From Streptomyces varsoviensis (GTDB lineage: Bacteria > Actinomycetota > Actinomycetes > Streptomycetales > Streptomycetaceae): a stretch of 64,000 bases of DNA. Shown one piece after another: positions 1-8,616 of this stretch (the stretch's first letter is position 1; every line of letters starts with the position of its first letter). The stretch spans positions 36,572 to 100,571 of the forward strand of contig NZ_JOBF01000025.1 in the NCBI RefSeq assembly GCF_000718635.1. Reading direction: 5' to 3'. The position numbers and the translations under genes are program-made. The notes below the pieces were generated by a model that saw only the letters and a list, made by a program, of their open reading frames with translations, ran no database searches and had not been told where the DNA came from.

Positions 1-2255
1 GTGGCCCCAGCCCTCGCCCCGCCGTGCCCGCGGGGTCGGTGGGAGGGGGTAACGGGGGAAACGCCGGTCCGGGCGGCTTCGCCGCGGGCCGGCCCGTGGG
101 CCCGCCGGTCGGTGGGCGCGCCGCGATAGCCACCGCCCGCGCGGCCGACGGCGGCTCCGGCCCGCGGCCTCCCGCGCCCGCCCGCAACGGCTCCCCGCCC
201 CAGGCCGCCACCGGGCCCGCCTACCGCGACCAGGGCGCGGCCGGCGGCTTCCTGCCCCAGGCCGCCGCCCATCCCGGGACGGCCGAGCCCCCGCGGAACG
301 GTGCCGCGGGCCCCGACCCGCGCGCCGTACGGGCCGGTGCGATAGCCGCCTACCGCGCCGGAACCCGTGCCGCCGCCGCCCGGACCGACGCCGAGGGGCC
401 GAACGGCCCTGCGCACGCCCCGGGCGCACCCGCACCCGCCCCGGGCGCTCCCTCCCACGCGCCTGGTGGCAACCCGCATGGCCCGGGCGGCGCCCCGCAT
501 GGCCCGGGCGGGACGGCGACTTGGGGCGGGGGCAGCGCCGCGAGCGGCACCGCGCCCACGGGGCCCGCGCCGAACAGCGCCGCATGGAACGCGGACGCGC
601 TCGTGAAGACCGGATTGCAGAGCCCCGTGCGGCGGACCGCCGGGTCCGCGGGGGCTGCGGGAGGGGCAGCGGGCGAAGGTGCCGGGGCCCTGACCTCTTC
701 GGGCTCGCCCATGGCCGGGGGCAGCACCGGGCGCGAGGGAGCGTCCGGGGCAGCAGGGGGCGCCGGGGCGAGCGGGTCGGCCGAGGCCCCGGTGACGAGC
801 GGCGGCGGCCACGCGCGTACGGACTCCACCGAGCCATGGGGCCACAGCGGCGGCGACGACCAGCAGGGGCGGGGCCCGCGAACGGCCCTGGACGCCGAAC
901 GGGCCCGGCAGGCACGCATGGTGGTCGTGGGCCCCGTCACCGAGCGGTGGGCGCCCGAGCAGGCCGGCCCAGTGCACGAGAACTGGCGGCTGGCACCGCC
1001 CGTGGGCCCGGCCGCCGACCTGTGGGCGCTGGGCGCCCTGCTGTTCCGGGCCGTCCAGGGGCACGCGCCATACCCCGAGGAGACCGCCGCCGAACTGGTG
1101 CAGCTCGTCTGCGCGGAGCCGCCCGCCTACGCGGAGGAGTGCGGGGCGCTGCGCCCGGTCGTCGAGTCGCTGATGCGCAAGGACCCGACCGAGCGGCCCG
1201 ACTTCGAGGAGCTGCGGGGCTGGCTGCGCTCCCTGATCCGGTCCGCCCCGGAGCCGGAACTCGGCAGCCGCACCGTCACCGTGCCGTCGATCGGCCCGGG
1301 CGCCCCCTCCGACCCGCGTCGGCTGCCCATCAAGCGGCGGCGCGGGGAACTGGTGCGCCGACGGCGCTCCGGCGCGTCCTCGGCCGCACCGCACGGCCGG
1401 CACAAGAAGGCTCACAAGGCACCGCACCGCACCGTGACCAAGCAGCCGCGTCCCCCGCGCTCGCAGCGGCTCACCATGGAGCACAGCGAACGGCCCGCCC
1501 CTGCCGCTCGCCCGGAGCGGACCGGCAGGCCCGGGCACGAGCGGCAAGGACGCGCGCCCCGGCGACTGGGGCGGCTCCTGCTGCTCCTCATCCTCCTGGC
1601 CCTGGCCGGGGCCATCGCCTACGCCCTGCTGTTCATGCCGCGCCAGGAGAAGACCGCGGGCCAGGTGCGTACGGACCGTACGGGGGCGGCCGGCGCGCAG
1701 AGCGCCGCGCCCGACGGGACGGGTGCGAAGAGCGCGCCCCGCTCCTCCGCCGCGGCCTCCATGGGGGAGCAGGAGCCCCAGACGTCCGAGCCCGCCGGGG
1801 TCGCCAAGGGCTTCACGCTGCGCCAGGACCCGAAGGGGTTCGCGGTGTCCGTGGCCAAGGACTGGCAGCGGCGCGGCGAGAACGCCCGCGGGCAGGTCGT
1901 CTACATCGGCGGGGACTACGAACTGATCGTGGTCCCCGGCCGGGACAAGGTCTCCGAGTACGGCGCCGACCCGATGGCGTACCAGCAGGACAAGGAGCCG
2001 GAGCTGGCCCCGTACCGCTCGTCGTCCTGGTCGGGCGCCTCGGGGCTGCGCCGCATCGACGTGGGGAGGACGGCGATGGCGGAGGGCACGTTCAACTGGA
2101 ACGACAGCAGCGGGCGGCAGGTGTACGTGCGCAACGCGGCGATGATCCTCGAAGGCCGCTATCACCTGCTCCAGGTGATCGGCCCGGCCAACGACCAGCG
2201 TGCCGTGGACCGGTTCTACGACCAGGCCACCGCGACCTACCGTGCGGAGGCCTGA
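1..2255 (+). CDS. Ser/Thr protein kinase-like membrane protein (5' partial)
   Basis: The frame is open to the left edge. A GTG at 24 is possible, but the start and the kinase N-lobe are probably outside the window. Roughly 300 residues rich in Ala, Gly and Pro come first. They are followed by an activation-segment end (WAPEQ, about nt 948-962), the helix F region (AADLWALGALLFRAVQG) and the helix I arginine (RKDPTERPDF), which together make a kinase C-lobe. A basic stretch leads to one transmembrane helix at about nt 1570-1635 and an extracytoplasmic domain of about 200 residues. No HRD or DFG motif is visible, so catalytic activity cannot be judged. The gene converges on the ligase gene and overlaps it by 19 bp at the stop codons. 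Confidence 0.75.
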   Translation, partial: GPSPRPAVPAGSVGGGNGGNAGPGGFAAGRPVGPPVGGRAAIATARAADGGSGPRPPAPARNGSPPQAATGPAYRDQGAAGGFLPQAAAHPGTAEPPRNGAAGPDPRAVRAGAIAAYRAGTRAAAARTDAEGPNGPAHAPGAPAPAPGAPSHAPGGNPHGPGGAPHGPGGTATWGGGSAASGTAPTGPAPNSAAWNADALVKTGLQSPVRRTAGSAGAAGGAAGEGAGALTSSGSPMAGGSTGREGASGAAGGAGASGSAEAPVTSGGGHARTDSTEPWGHSGGDDQQGRGPRTALDAERARQARMVVVGPVTERWAPEQAGPVHENWRLAPPVGPAADLWALGALLFRAVQGHAPYPEETAAELVQLVCAEPPAYAEECGALRPVVESLMRKDPTERPDFEELRGWLRSLIRSAPEPELGSRTVTVPSIGPGAPSDPRRLPIKRRRGELVRRRRSGASSAAPHGRHKKAHKAPHRTVTKQPRPPRSQRLTMEHSERPAPAARPERTGRPGHERQGRAPRRLGRLLLLLILLALAGAIAYALLFMPRQEKTAGQVRTDRTGAAGAQSAAPDGTGAKSAPRSSAAASMGEQEPQTSEPAGVAKGFTLRQDPKGFAVSVAKDWQRRGENARGQVVYIGGDYELIVVPGRDKVSEYGADPMAYQQDKEPELAPYRSSSWSGASGLRRIDVGRTAMAEGTFNWNDSSGRQVYVRNAAMILEGRYHLLQVIGPANDQRAVDRFYDQATATYRAEA

Positions 2256-3922
2256 CGGGGCGCCCGACCGGAGTCGGGGCCGGGTACGGAATCGGGCTCC
2301 GGCTCGGACTTGGGCTCCGGGTCGGACCTGGGCTCGGAGAACTGTTCGCGCAGCCGGTACTTGAGGACTTTGCGCAGCGTCTCGTTGCGCGGCAGCGCGT
2401 CGACCAGTTCGAGCTGCTCCGGGATCTTGTGCACGGAGAGCCCCGCGGTGCGCAGATACGCGGACACGGCGTCGAGGCCGAGTGCGGGCGCCCCGGCGGG
2501 CTGTTGCACCACGGCGCAGACCCGTTCTCCGCGGTCCGGGTCGGGGAGGCCGATGACGGCGACGTCCTCGACGTCCGGGTGCTCGTAGAGGAGCCGCTCT
2601 ATCTCCTGGGCGGAGATGTTCTCGCCCTTGCGGATGATGATGTCCTTCTCGCGGCCGGTGAGCACCAGATGGCCGTCGGGGGTGAGGTGGCCGAGGTCGC
2701 CCGTGATGAGGAAGCCGTCGCGATCGAAGGCCTCGGCGGTCTGCGCGGGATCCAGGTAGCCGCGGCAGACGGCCTCGCCCCGCAGCCGTACGGCTCCGTC
2801 CCGCCCGGCCGGCAGGGGTGTGCCGTCGGCGTCGACGACGCGGATCTCCATGCCGGCGGGCGGCCGGCCCTCGGTCGTGGCGAGGTTGTGGGGCGTGTCG
2901 TCGGGCGCCCCCATGGTGATCATCGGGACCTCGGTCATGCCGTACCCGTGGGTGAGTTGGCAGCCCATCTCGCGGACCACCTCGTAGTAGAGCTCGGGCG
3001 GCTTGGCCGCGCCGCCGCCCGCCATGAGCCGCAGGGCGGGCAGGAGCTTGCGCGCCGGGTCCTTGCGCTGCTCGGCGAGGAACATCGCGTAGAAGGCGGT
3101 GGAGCCGCCGGCGACCGTGACGCCGTGGCGGCGGTAGGCGTCGAGTGAGCCGGGCATCGCGAAGTGCTCCAGCATGACCGCCGGGAAGCCGCGGAGCAGC
3201 AGCATCACCGTGTAGTCGGGGCCAGCGACATGGGCGTACGGGAAGGCCATCGAGCCGACGTCCTCGGCGGTCAGGCGTAGGGCGCGGGCGAGGCAGGTAC
3301 CGGCGGCGATGAGGCTGCGGTCGGTGTGCAGGACCCCTTTGGGGTCGGAGGTCGTGCCCGAGGTCCAGTAGATCCAGCGGACCGCGGTGCCGTCCGTCGG
3401 GGGCGCGGGGAGGAGGGCCGGGTCGCCCTCGGGGAGGGAGTCGTATGCCTCGAAGACGCGCGGGGGCGCCGGGAGTTCGCGACTGAGGCGGTCGGCCATC
3501 GCCGCGTGGTCGAAGCCGCGCCAGATGCCGGGTACGGCGAAGAACTCGGCCTCGGCCGCGCGGAGCGCGAAGCCGACCTCGCGGTCGCGGTAGAAGGGGA
3601 TGAGGGGGGTCTGGACGGCCCCCAGGCGGGCCAGGGCGAAGGTCAGTACGGCCGTCTCGATGCGGGTGGGCAACTGCCAGGCGACCCGGCTGCCGGGGCG
3701 GACGCCGAGGCCGTGGAGGCCGGCGGCGACGCGCTCGGCCCGGTCGCGCAGGGCGCCGAAGGTCAGCGTCCGGTCGTCCTCGGGCGCCGCGGCGGCGTCG
3801 ATGAGGACCGGCGCGTCGGGGGTGCGGGCCGCGCGGCGGTCCAGGAGCTGCCACAGGGTGGGGGAGTTCTCCAGCTCGTGGGCGAGTGGGGTGTCGGTTC
3901 CGGGATCAGTGTGCTCGCGCAT
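2237..3922 (-). CDS. Acyl-CoA ligase (AMP-forming, ANL superfamily)
   Basis: 561 aa. It should activate a carboxylic acid to its CoA thioester through an acyl-adenylate, the entry step of a degradation pathway. The phosphate-binding loop YWTSGTTSDPKG lies at residues 185-196. The GYGMTE motif, the TGDLG hinge region, the GREKDIIIRKGENIS segment and a C-terminal catalytic lysine region (NETLRKVLK) are all present. The ATG is preceded by GGAGG. Two palindromic operators lie between this gene and the divergent amidohydrolase, the nearer one 19 bp from the start codon. The substrate cannot be told from sequence; the family includes cyclohexanecarboxylate- and fatty-acid-CoA ligases. Confidence 0.88.
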   Translation of the reverse strand: MREHTDPGTDTPLAHELENSPTLWQLLDRRAARTPDAPVLIDAAAAPEDDRTLTFGALRDRAERVAAGLHGLGVRPGSRVAWQLPTRIETAVLTFALARLGAVQTPLIPFYRDREVGFALRAAEAEFFAVPGIWRGFDHAAMADRLSRELPAPPRVFEAYDSLPEGDPALLPAPPTDGTAVRWIYWTSGTTSDPKGVLHTDRSLIAAGTCLARALRLTAEDVGSMAFPYAHVAGPDYTVMLLLRGFPAVMLEHFAMPGSLDAYRRHGVTVAGGSTAFYAMFLAEQRKDPARKLLPALRLMAGGGAAKPPELYYEVVREMGCQLTHGYGMTEVPMITMGAPDDTPHNLATTEGRPPAGMEIRVVDADGTPLPAGRDGAVRLRGEAVCRGYLDPAQTAEAFDRDGFLITGDLGHLTPDGHLVLTGREKDIIIRKGENISAQEIERLLYEHPDVEDVAVIGLPDPDRGERVCAVVQQPAGAPALGLDAVSAYLRTAGLSVHKIPEQLELVDALPRNETLRKVLKYRLREQFSEPRSDPEPKSEPEPDSVPGPDSGRAPRQASAR

Positions 3923-3941
3923 GAGTGCCGCCTCCGCTGAC

Positions 3942-3956
3942 CTGATGCCCCGTCAG
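3942..3956. promoter_or_regulatory. Regulon operator 1
   Basis: CTGATGCCCCGTCAG, one mismatch from the window-wide palindrome CTGACGNNNCGTCAG. It lies 19 bp upstream of the acyl-CoA ligase start and probably overlaps its promoter or transcription start. Confidence 0.75.
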
Positions 3957-4021
3957 AATCTCCGCGAAGCGTAAGCCGCAGCGCCTTGTCGGTCCAGAGG
4001 TAGCGGGGCTAGCCTGCATAT

Positions 4022-4036
4022 CTGACGCCCCATCAG
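4022..4036. promoter_or_regulatory. Regulon operator 2
   Basis: CTGACGCCCCATCAG, 58 bp upstream of the amidohydrolase start. It has one mismatch in the right arm and is flanked by AT-rich bases (ATAT before, AAAT after), as at several other copies. Confidence 0.75.
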
Positions 4037-4094
4037 AAATGCTGCTGGAAGCAGACCGCGCCACAGTGATCACCGCCCTGCGGGAGGGGAAACC

Positions 4095-5297
4095 ATGGAG
4101 CTACCGCGCATCGTCAGCGTCGACGACCACGTGATCGAGCCCGCGCACCTCTTCGAGACCTGGCTGCCGGCCAGATACCGGGACCGCGGGCCCCAACCGC
4201 TGACGGAGGGGATCGGCGAGCTGGAGTACACCGGCGGGAAGTACGTCATCACCATGGACCCCGCCGGCCCCCCGACCGACTGGTGGATCTACGAGGACCT
4301 CAAGTTCCCGTACAAGCGCAACATCGCCGCCGTCGGCTTCGACCGCGACGACATGACGCTGGAGGGCATCACCCGCGCCGAGATGCGGCGTGGCTGCTGG
4401 GACCCCGCCGAGCGGCTGCGGGACATGGACCTCAACCATGTGGAAGCCTCCCTCTGCTTCCCCACCTTCCCCCGCTTCTGCGGCCAGACCTTCGCCGAGG
4501 CGCACGACAAGGAGGTCGCCCTCGCCTGCGTACGGGCCTACAACGACTGGATGGTGGAGGAGTGGTGCGGCGACAGCGGCGGCCGGCTGATCCCGCTGTG
4601 CATCATCCCGCTGTGGGACATCGACCTCGCCGTCGCCGAGATCAAGCGGAACGCGGCACGGGGCGTGAAGGCCGTCACCTTCAGCGAGATTCCCACCTAC
4701 CTGGGGCTGCCGAGCATCCACTCCGGCTACTGGGACCCGTTCTTCGCCATCTGCCAGGAGACCGGCACCGTCGTCAACATGCACATCGGCTCGTCCTCGC
4801 AGATGCCCGCGGCCTCCCCGGACGCACCGCCCGCCGTGCAGGCGTCCCTTTCCTTCAACAACGCCATGGCGTCGATGATGGACTTCCTCTTCAGCGGCGT
4901 ACTGGTGAAGTTCCCCACCCTCAAACTCGCCTACAGCGAGGGGCAGATGGGCTGGATTCCCTACGCCCTGGAGCGCGCGGACGACGTCTGGGAGGAGCAC
5001 CGGGCATGGGGCGGGGTGCGCGACCTGATCCCCGAGCCTCCGTCCTCCTACTACTACCGGCAGATCTTCTGCTGCTTCTTCCGCGATAAACACGGCGTCG
5101 CGTCACTCGATGTGGTGGGCCGCGACAACGCGACCTTCGAGACCGACTACCCCCACGTCGACTCGACCTTCCCCCACACCAAGGAAGTCGCCCTCGACCA
5201 TGTGAAGGGGCTCGACGACGAGACGGTCTACAAACTCATGCGCGGCAACGCCATCCGGATGCTCGACCTGGACCTCGACCGGGGGCGCCGGAGCTGA
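4095..5297 (+). CDS. Amidohydrolase-family TIM-barrel hydrolase
   Basis: 400 aa, of the amidohydrolase-2/ACMSD-like superfamily. The usual N-terminal HxH is replaced by DDHVIEP (residues 10-16), a variant seen in this actinobacterial subgroup. Other marks are CFPTFPRFCGQTF, HIGSSS and a C-terminal ETDYPH that supplies the metal-site aspartate. A GGGAGGGGA ribosome binding site precedes the ATG. Its stop overlaps the start of the following acyl-CoA dehydrogenase (TGATG), so the two are translated together. A close paralogue lies at 42500-43726, also behind a regulon operator. The likely role is hydrolysis or decarboxylation of a ring-derived CoA-pathway intermediate. That is inference; the substrate is unknown. 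Confidence 0.85.
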   Translation: MELPRIVSVDDHVIEPAHLFETWLPARYRDRGPQPLTEGIGELEYTGGKYVITMDPAGPPTDWWIYEDLKFPYKRNIAAVGFDRDDMTLEGITRAEMRRGCWDPAERLRDMDLNHVEASLCFPTFPRFCGQTFAEAHDKEVALACVRAYNDWMVEEWCGDSGGRLIPLCIIPLWDIDLAVAEIKRNAARGVKAVTFSEIPTYLGLPSIHSGYWDPFFAICQETGTVVNMHIGSSSQMPAASPDAPPAVQASLSFNNAMASMMDFLFSGVLVKFPTLKLAYSEGQMGWIPYALERADDVWEEHRAWGGVRDLIPEPPSSYYYRQIFCCFFRDKHGVASLDVVGRDNATFETDYPHVDSTFPHTKEVALDHVKGLDDETVYKLMRGNAIRMLDLDLDRGRRS

Positions 5298-6466
5298 TGG
5301 ACCTTTCCTGCACGGAGGAAGAGGAGGACTTCCGGCGGAAGCTGCGCGACTGGCTCGGCACGGCACTGGCCGAACTCCCCCCGAAGCCCGCCGCCACCGA
5401 CTGGCCGGGCCGCCGGGCCTACGACTGCGCGTGGCAGCGTGCGCTGTACGACGCCGGATACGCCGGACTGCACTGGCCCCGCGACGCCGGGGGCCAGGGG
5501 GCCACGCCCACCCAGCACCTGATCTTCCTGGAGGAGACGGAACGGGCGGGCGCGCCCTACGTGGGGGCCAACTTCGTGGGGACGCTGCACGCCGGCCCCA
5601 CCATCGCGGCCGAGGGGACCCCCGAACAGCGGGCCCGCTGGCTGCCGCCCATCCTGCGCGGCGACGAGGTGTGGTGCCAGGGGTTCTCGGAGCCGGACGC
5701 CGGGTCCGACCTGGCGGCGCTGCGGACCCGGGCGGTCCGCGACGGCGATTCCTATGTCGTCAGCGGCAGCAAGATCTGGACCTCGCACGCCGAGATCGCC
5801 GACTGGTGCGAACTGCTGGTCCGCACGGACCCCTCGGCCCCCAAGCACCGGGGCATCTCCTGGCTCGCCCTGCCGATGGACGCGCCCGGCGTCACCGTCC
5901 GGCCGCTGCGGACGCTGGCCGGGTCCGCGGAGTTCGCCGAGGTGTTCCTCGACGAGGTGCGGGTGCCGGTCTCCCACCGGATCGGGGCGGAGAACGACGG
6001 CTGGCGGGTGACCATGGTGACCCTCTCCTTCGAGCGCGGCACGGCCTTCGTCGGCGAGGTCGTCGCCTGCTCGCGGGTGCTGGGCGAGCTGGCCCGTACG
6101 GCCCGCGCGAACGGGCTCTGGGACGACGCGGTGCTGCGGCGGCGGCTCGGCCGGCTGTCCGCCGAGTTCCGCGCGCTGTGGCGGCTCACGCAGTGGAACG
6201 TCAGCGAGGCGCAGCGGTCGCTGCGCGACGGCGGCAGCGGGGTGCCGGGCGTGGGCGGCTCCGTGTTCAAGCTGCGCTACTCGCAGGCCAGGCAGGAGCT
6301 GTACGACGCGGCCGCCGAGGTCCTGGGGGAGGGGGCGCTGGACGTGGACCACGAATGGGTGGCGGACCGGCTGTCGTCGCTGTCGTACACGATCGCGGCC
6401 GGTACGTCCCAGATCCAGGCGAACATCGTCGCCGAGCGCATCCTCGGTCTTCCGAAAGGGTGGTGA
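5297..6466 (+). CDS. Acyl-CoA dehydrogenase, larger subunit of an adjacent pair
   Basis: 389 aa, FAD-dependent acyl-CoA dehydrogenase fold. The flavin-contact segment WCQGFSEPDAGSDLA, the KIWTSHAEIADW strand and a C-terminal AAGTSQIQANIVAERILG are present. In MCAD-type enzymes the Glu of YEGTSQIQ is the catalytic base; here that position is Ala, so the base must lie elsewhere or in a partner. The start overlaps the amidohydrolase stop, and the next ACAD begins 2 bp after the stop. Adjacent long and short ACAD genes are typical of the heterotetrameric enzymes of steroid side-chain catabolism (ChsE type), which accept bulky or branched acyl-CoAs. Confidence 0.9.
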   Translation: MDLSCTEEEEDFRRKLRDWLGTALAELPPKPAATDWPGRRAYDCAWQRALYDAGYAGLHWPRDAGGQGATPTQHLIFLEETERAGAPYVGANFVGTLHAGPTIAAEGTPEQRARWLPPILRGDEVWCQGFSEPDAGSDLAALRTRAVRDGDSYVVSGSKIWTSHAEIADWCELLVRTDPSAPKHRGISWLALPMDAPGVTVRPLRTLAGSAEFAEVFLDEVRVPVSHRIGAENDGWRVTMVTLSFERGTAFVGEVVACSRVLGELARTARANGLWDDAVLRRRLGRLSAEFRALWRLTQWNVSEAQRSLRDGGSGVPGVGGSVFKLRYSQARQELYDAAAEVLGEGALDVDHEWVADRLSSLSYTIAAGTSQIQANIVAERILGLPKGW

Positions 6467-6468
6467 TC

Positions 6469-7431
6469 ATGGACTTTCAGCTGACCGAGGACCAGGAAGC
6501 ACTACGGAGCGGCACGCGTGAGCTGCTGGCGGGCCGGTTCCCGCGCGAGCGGCTGCGCGCCGCGGCGGATGGCGCCGGGCCGGTCGTCGACCGGGGGCTG
6601 TGGCGCGAACTCGGAGCGGCCGGGTTCTTCGGCCTGCGGCTGCCGGAGGACGAGGGCGGCGTGGGGCTCGGGCTGCCCGAGGCCGTGCTCGTTTTCGAGG
6701 ATGCGGGCCGGGTGCTGCTGCCGGGGCCCCTGGTCGCCACCCACCTCGCGGCCGGGCTCGTGGAGGGGGCGGCGAGCGGTGAGCGGATCGTCGGTATGTG
6801 CGACGCGGGGGCGAAGGACCAGCTCTGGGAACACCCGGCGGACTGCGACGAATTGATCTTCCTCGGCGACGGCGGGCCGTACGGCGTGGACGCCTCGTCC
6901 CCGGCGGTCACCACAATCCGCTCCGTGGACCCGCTGACGCCGCTGGCCCGCGTCGTGGTGCCCGAGGAGGGCCGCCCGCTGGGGGGCGACGCTTCCCGTC
7001 TGCGAGCGGAAGCGGCCCTGCTGACCGCCGCGGAACAGCTCGGCAGCGCCGCCCGTACGGTCGAGATGGCTGTCTCGTATGCCAAGGAGCGCACCCAGTT
7101 CGACCGGCCGATCGGGAGCTTCCAGGCGGTGAAGCATCTGTGCGCGCAGATGCTCGTCCGCGCGGAGCTGGCCAGAAGCGCGGTGTACGCGGCGGCCGTC
7201 ACGCGGGAGCCCGGGGACGTGGCGGCGGCCAAACTGCTCGCCGACGAGGCAGCCGTCCACAACGCCCGCGACTGCTTGCAGGTGCACGGCGGCATGGGGT
7301 TCACGTGGGAGGCGGACGTTCATCTGCACCTCAAGCGGGCCTGGCTCAGGGAGCGGCGGTGGCAGTCCACGGCGGCGGGCGAGGAAGCGCTGGCGGAGGA
7401 GCTGCTGTCCGAGGGGAATGTCGCGCTATAG
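6469..7431 (+). CDS. Acyl-CoA dehydrogenase, shorter partner subunit
   Basis: 320 aa. The N-terminal ACAD helical domain starts MDFQLTEDQEALRSG. The middle beta domain is shortened, and the C-terminal half carries RTQFDRPIGSFQAVKH and QVHGGMGFTWE, the usual signature of the short subunit. The ATG at 6469 was chosen because it lies 2 bp after the preceding stop and begins the conserved N-terminus. It is likely to form an alpha2beta2 complex with the 5297-6466 product. The heteromer is inferred from gene adjacency and subunit type. Confidence 0.88.
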   Translation: MDFQLTEDQEALRSGTRELLAGRFPRERLRAAADGAGPVVDRGLWRELGAAGFFGLRLPEDEGGVGLGLPEAVLVFEDAGRVLLPGPLVATHLAAGLVEGAASGERIVGMCDAGAKDQLWEHPADCDELIFLGDGGPYGVDASSPAVTTIRSVDPLTPLARVVVPEEGRPLGGDASRLRAEAALLTAAEQLGSAARTVEMAVSYAKERTQFDRPIGSFQAVKHLCAQMLVRAELARSAVYAAAVTREPGDVAAAKLLADEAAVHNARDCLQVHGGMGFTWEADVHLHLKRAWLRERRWQSTAAGEEALAEELLSEGNVAL

Positions 7432-7844
7432 AGCCGTCGGGCGAAATCCACCATCTGCACCATATAAGTGGTCACCGAGCGTTGATACCGGGTTGTGTCC
7501 TAAGGGTGACTCGTCACAGGGGGGAGTCGGTCCCGGGCTCAGGTACGCTCCCTTGGGTGCGAGTGGTTCTGAGGCGCAACCCCCCTGGCGTTGCCGATGA
7601 GGTGACTCCGGAAGGCGGAATGTGCGCCGCTCCCACCGGGTGGAGGCCCGTGAACCTCGATTGTTCGACCCCCCGTGGCGTGCGTCGCACAGTATGCAGC
7701 ACGCATACTCCTTTGCGCCGGAATATGCCCGAAGCGCTTGTTGGGGTGACTGAACGTCAACCATGCTGTCTCGCACGGGGATCACGGTCCGTGATCTCTC
7801 GGAGGTGCGAGGCGATGTGTCCGCCGGTTCGGATGGTGTGAGCG
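7432..7844. other. Gene-free spacer, 413 bp
   Basis: No convincing gene on either strand; the short open frames here lack ribosome binding sites and family features. It should hold the 3' end of the dehydrogenase operon and the promoter of the ATPase gene. No copy of the 15-bp operator occurs in it. Confidence 0.5.
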
Positions 7845-8369
7845 GTGCAGGTGCTTCAGGTGCAGATGGAGATCAGGCCCGACCCCGCGGAGGTGGGGCG
7901 CGCCCGGAGGTGGGCCCGCTCGCGGCTCGCCGGTTCGGGGATAGGAGCGGATGAGCCGCTGGCCGACACGCTTCTGCTGCTGATCTCGGAACTGGTCACC
8001 AACGCGGTGGTGCACACGGGTTGCCCGGCCGTGCTCCGCATGCTCTTCCCGGTCGTCCGCGCCGGCCTCGGAGGCGACGGACGGCGCGACGGCGACAGCC
8101 GTGGCGGGGGCGGCGCGATGGAACCCGGTGTCGGCGTCGGCACGGTCCGGGTGGAGGTCGCCGACATCAGCGCGCGGCCGCCGCGGCAGCGCCACGCGGA
8201 CGGCGAGGAGACGGGCGGCCGCGGCCTGGAACTGGTCGACGGGCTCGCCGACCGGTGGGGCTGGCGGCCGGAAGGCGCGGGCAAGAGCATCTGGTGCGAG
8301 GTGGACCGCGCCCAGTCGCTCTTGATGGGTGCTTATGACGCACCTCGCGCCGTGACAAATGGGGCGTAA
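7845..8369 (+). CDS. Anti-sigma-type ATP-binding protein (HATPase_c, RsbW-like)
   Basis: 174 aa. It has the GHKL ATPase N-box ELVTNAVVHTG (about residues 48-58), a G1-like VEVADIS, and a G2 segment GGRGLELVDGLADRWGW. Such small stand-alone kinase domains are abundant in Streptomyces and usually act as anti-sigma factors or anti-anti-sigma kinases. A Gly/Arg-rich insertion of about 25 residues separates the two halves. The GTG at 7845 is taken as start; an ATG seven codons later is possible. No cognate sigma factor or antagonist lies next to it, so its target cannot be named. It is probably unrelated to the surrounding catabolic genes. Confidence 0.8.
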   Translation: MQVLQVQMEIRPDPAEVGRARRWARSRLAGSGIGADEPLADTLLLLISELVTNAVVHTGCPAVLRMLFPVVRAGLGGDGRRDGDSRGGGGAMEPGVGVGTVRVEVADISARPPRQRHADGEETGGRGLELVDGLADRWGWRPEGAGKSIWCEVDRAQSLLMGAYDAPRAVTNGA

Positions 8370-8616
8370 CCCACAAAGTCCAGACCAGGTGTTGACGTGA
8401 CGTGTCCGTGTGATCACTCTTGGGTTGAGCGATTCGTCGCGAGGGGACGCCGAGAAGCCGGCTGCGGCCGGAGGACTCGGCGAGTGCGGGTCGCGGCCCG
8501 GCGCGTCCGCATGGTCTGAGCGTCGGAGCCGGGTGGCGGTGCGCCGTGCCGTGCTCGGGGCGCGCACCCGCGCACCGCTGCCCGACCGTCCGGCCTGCCG
8601 TGGGGCCGAAACGAGT

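Noticed and set aside
521..3148. 875-codon plus-strand frame spanning the kinase-like and ligase genes
   Set aside because: Arg/Ala/Gly-rich shadow that crosses from one gene into the antisense of another.
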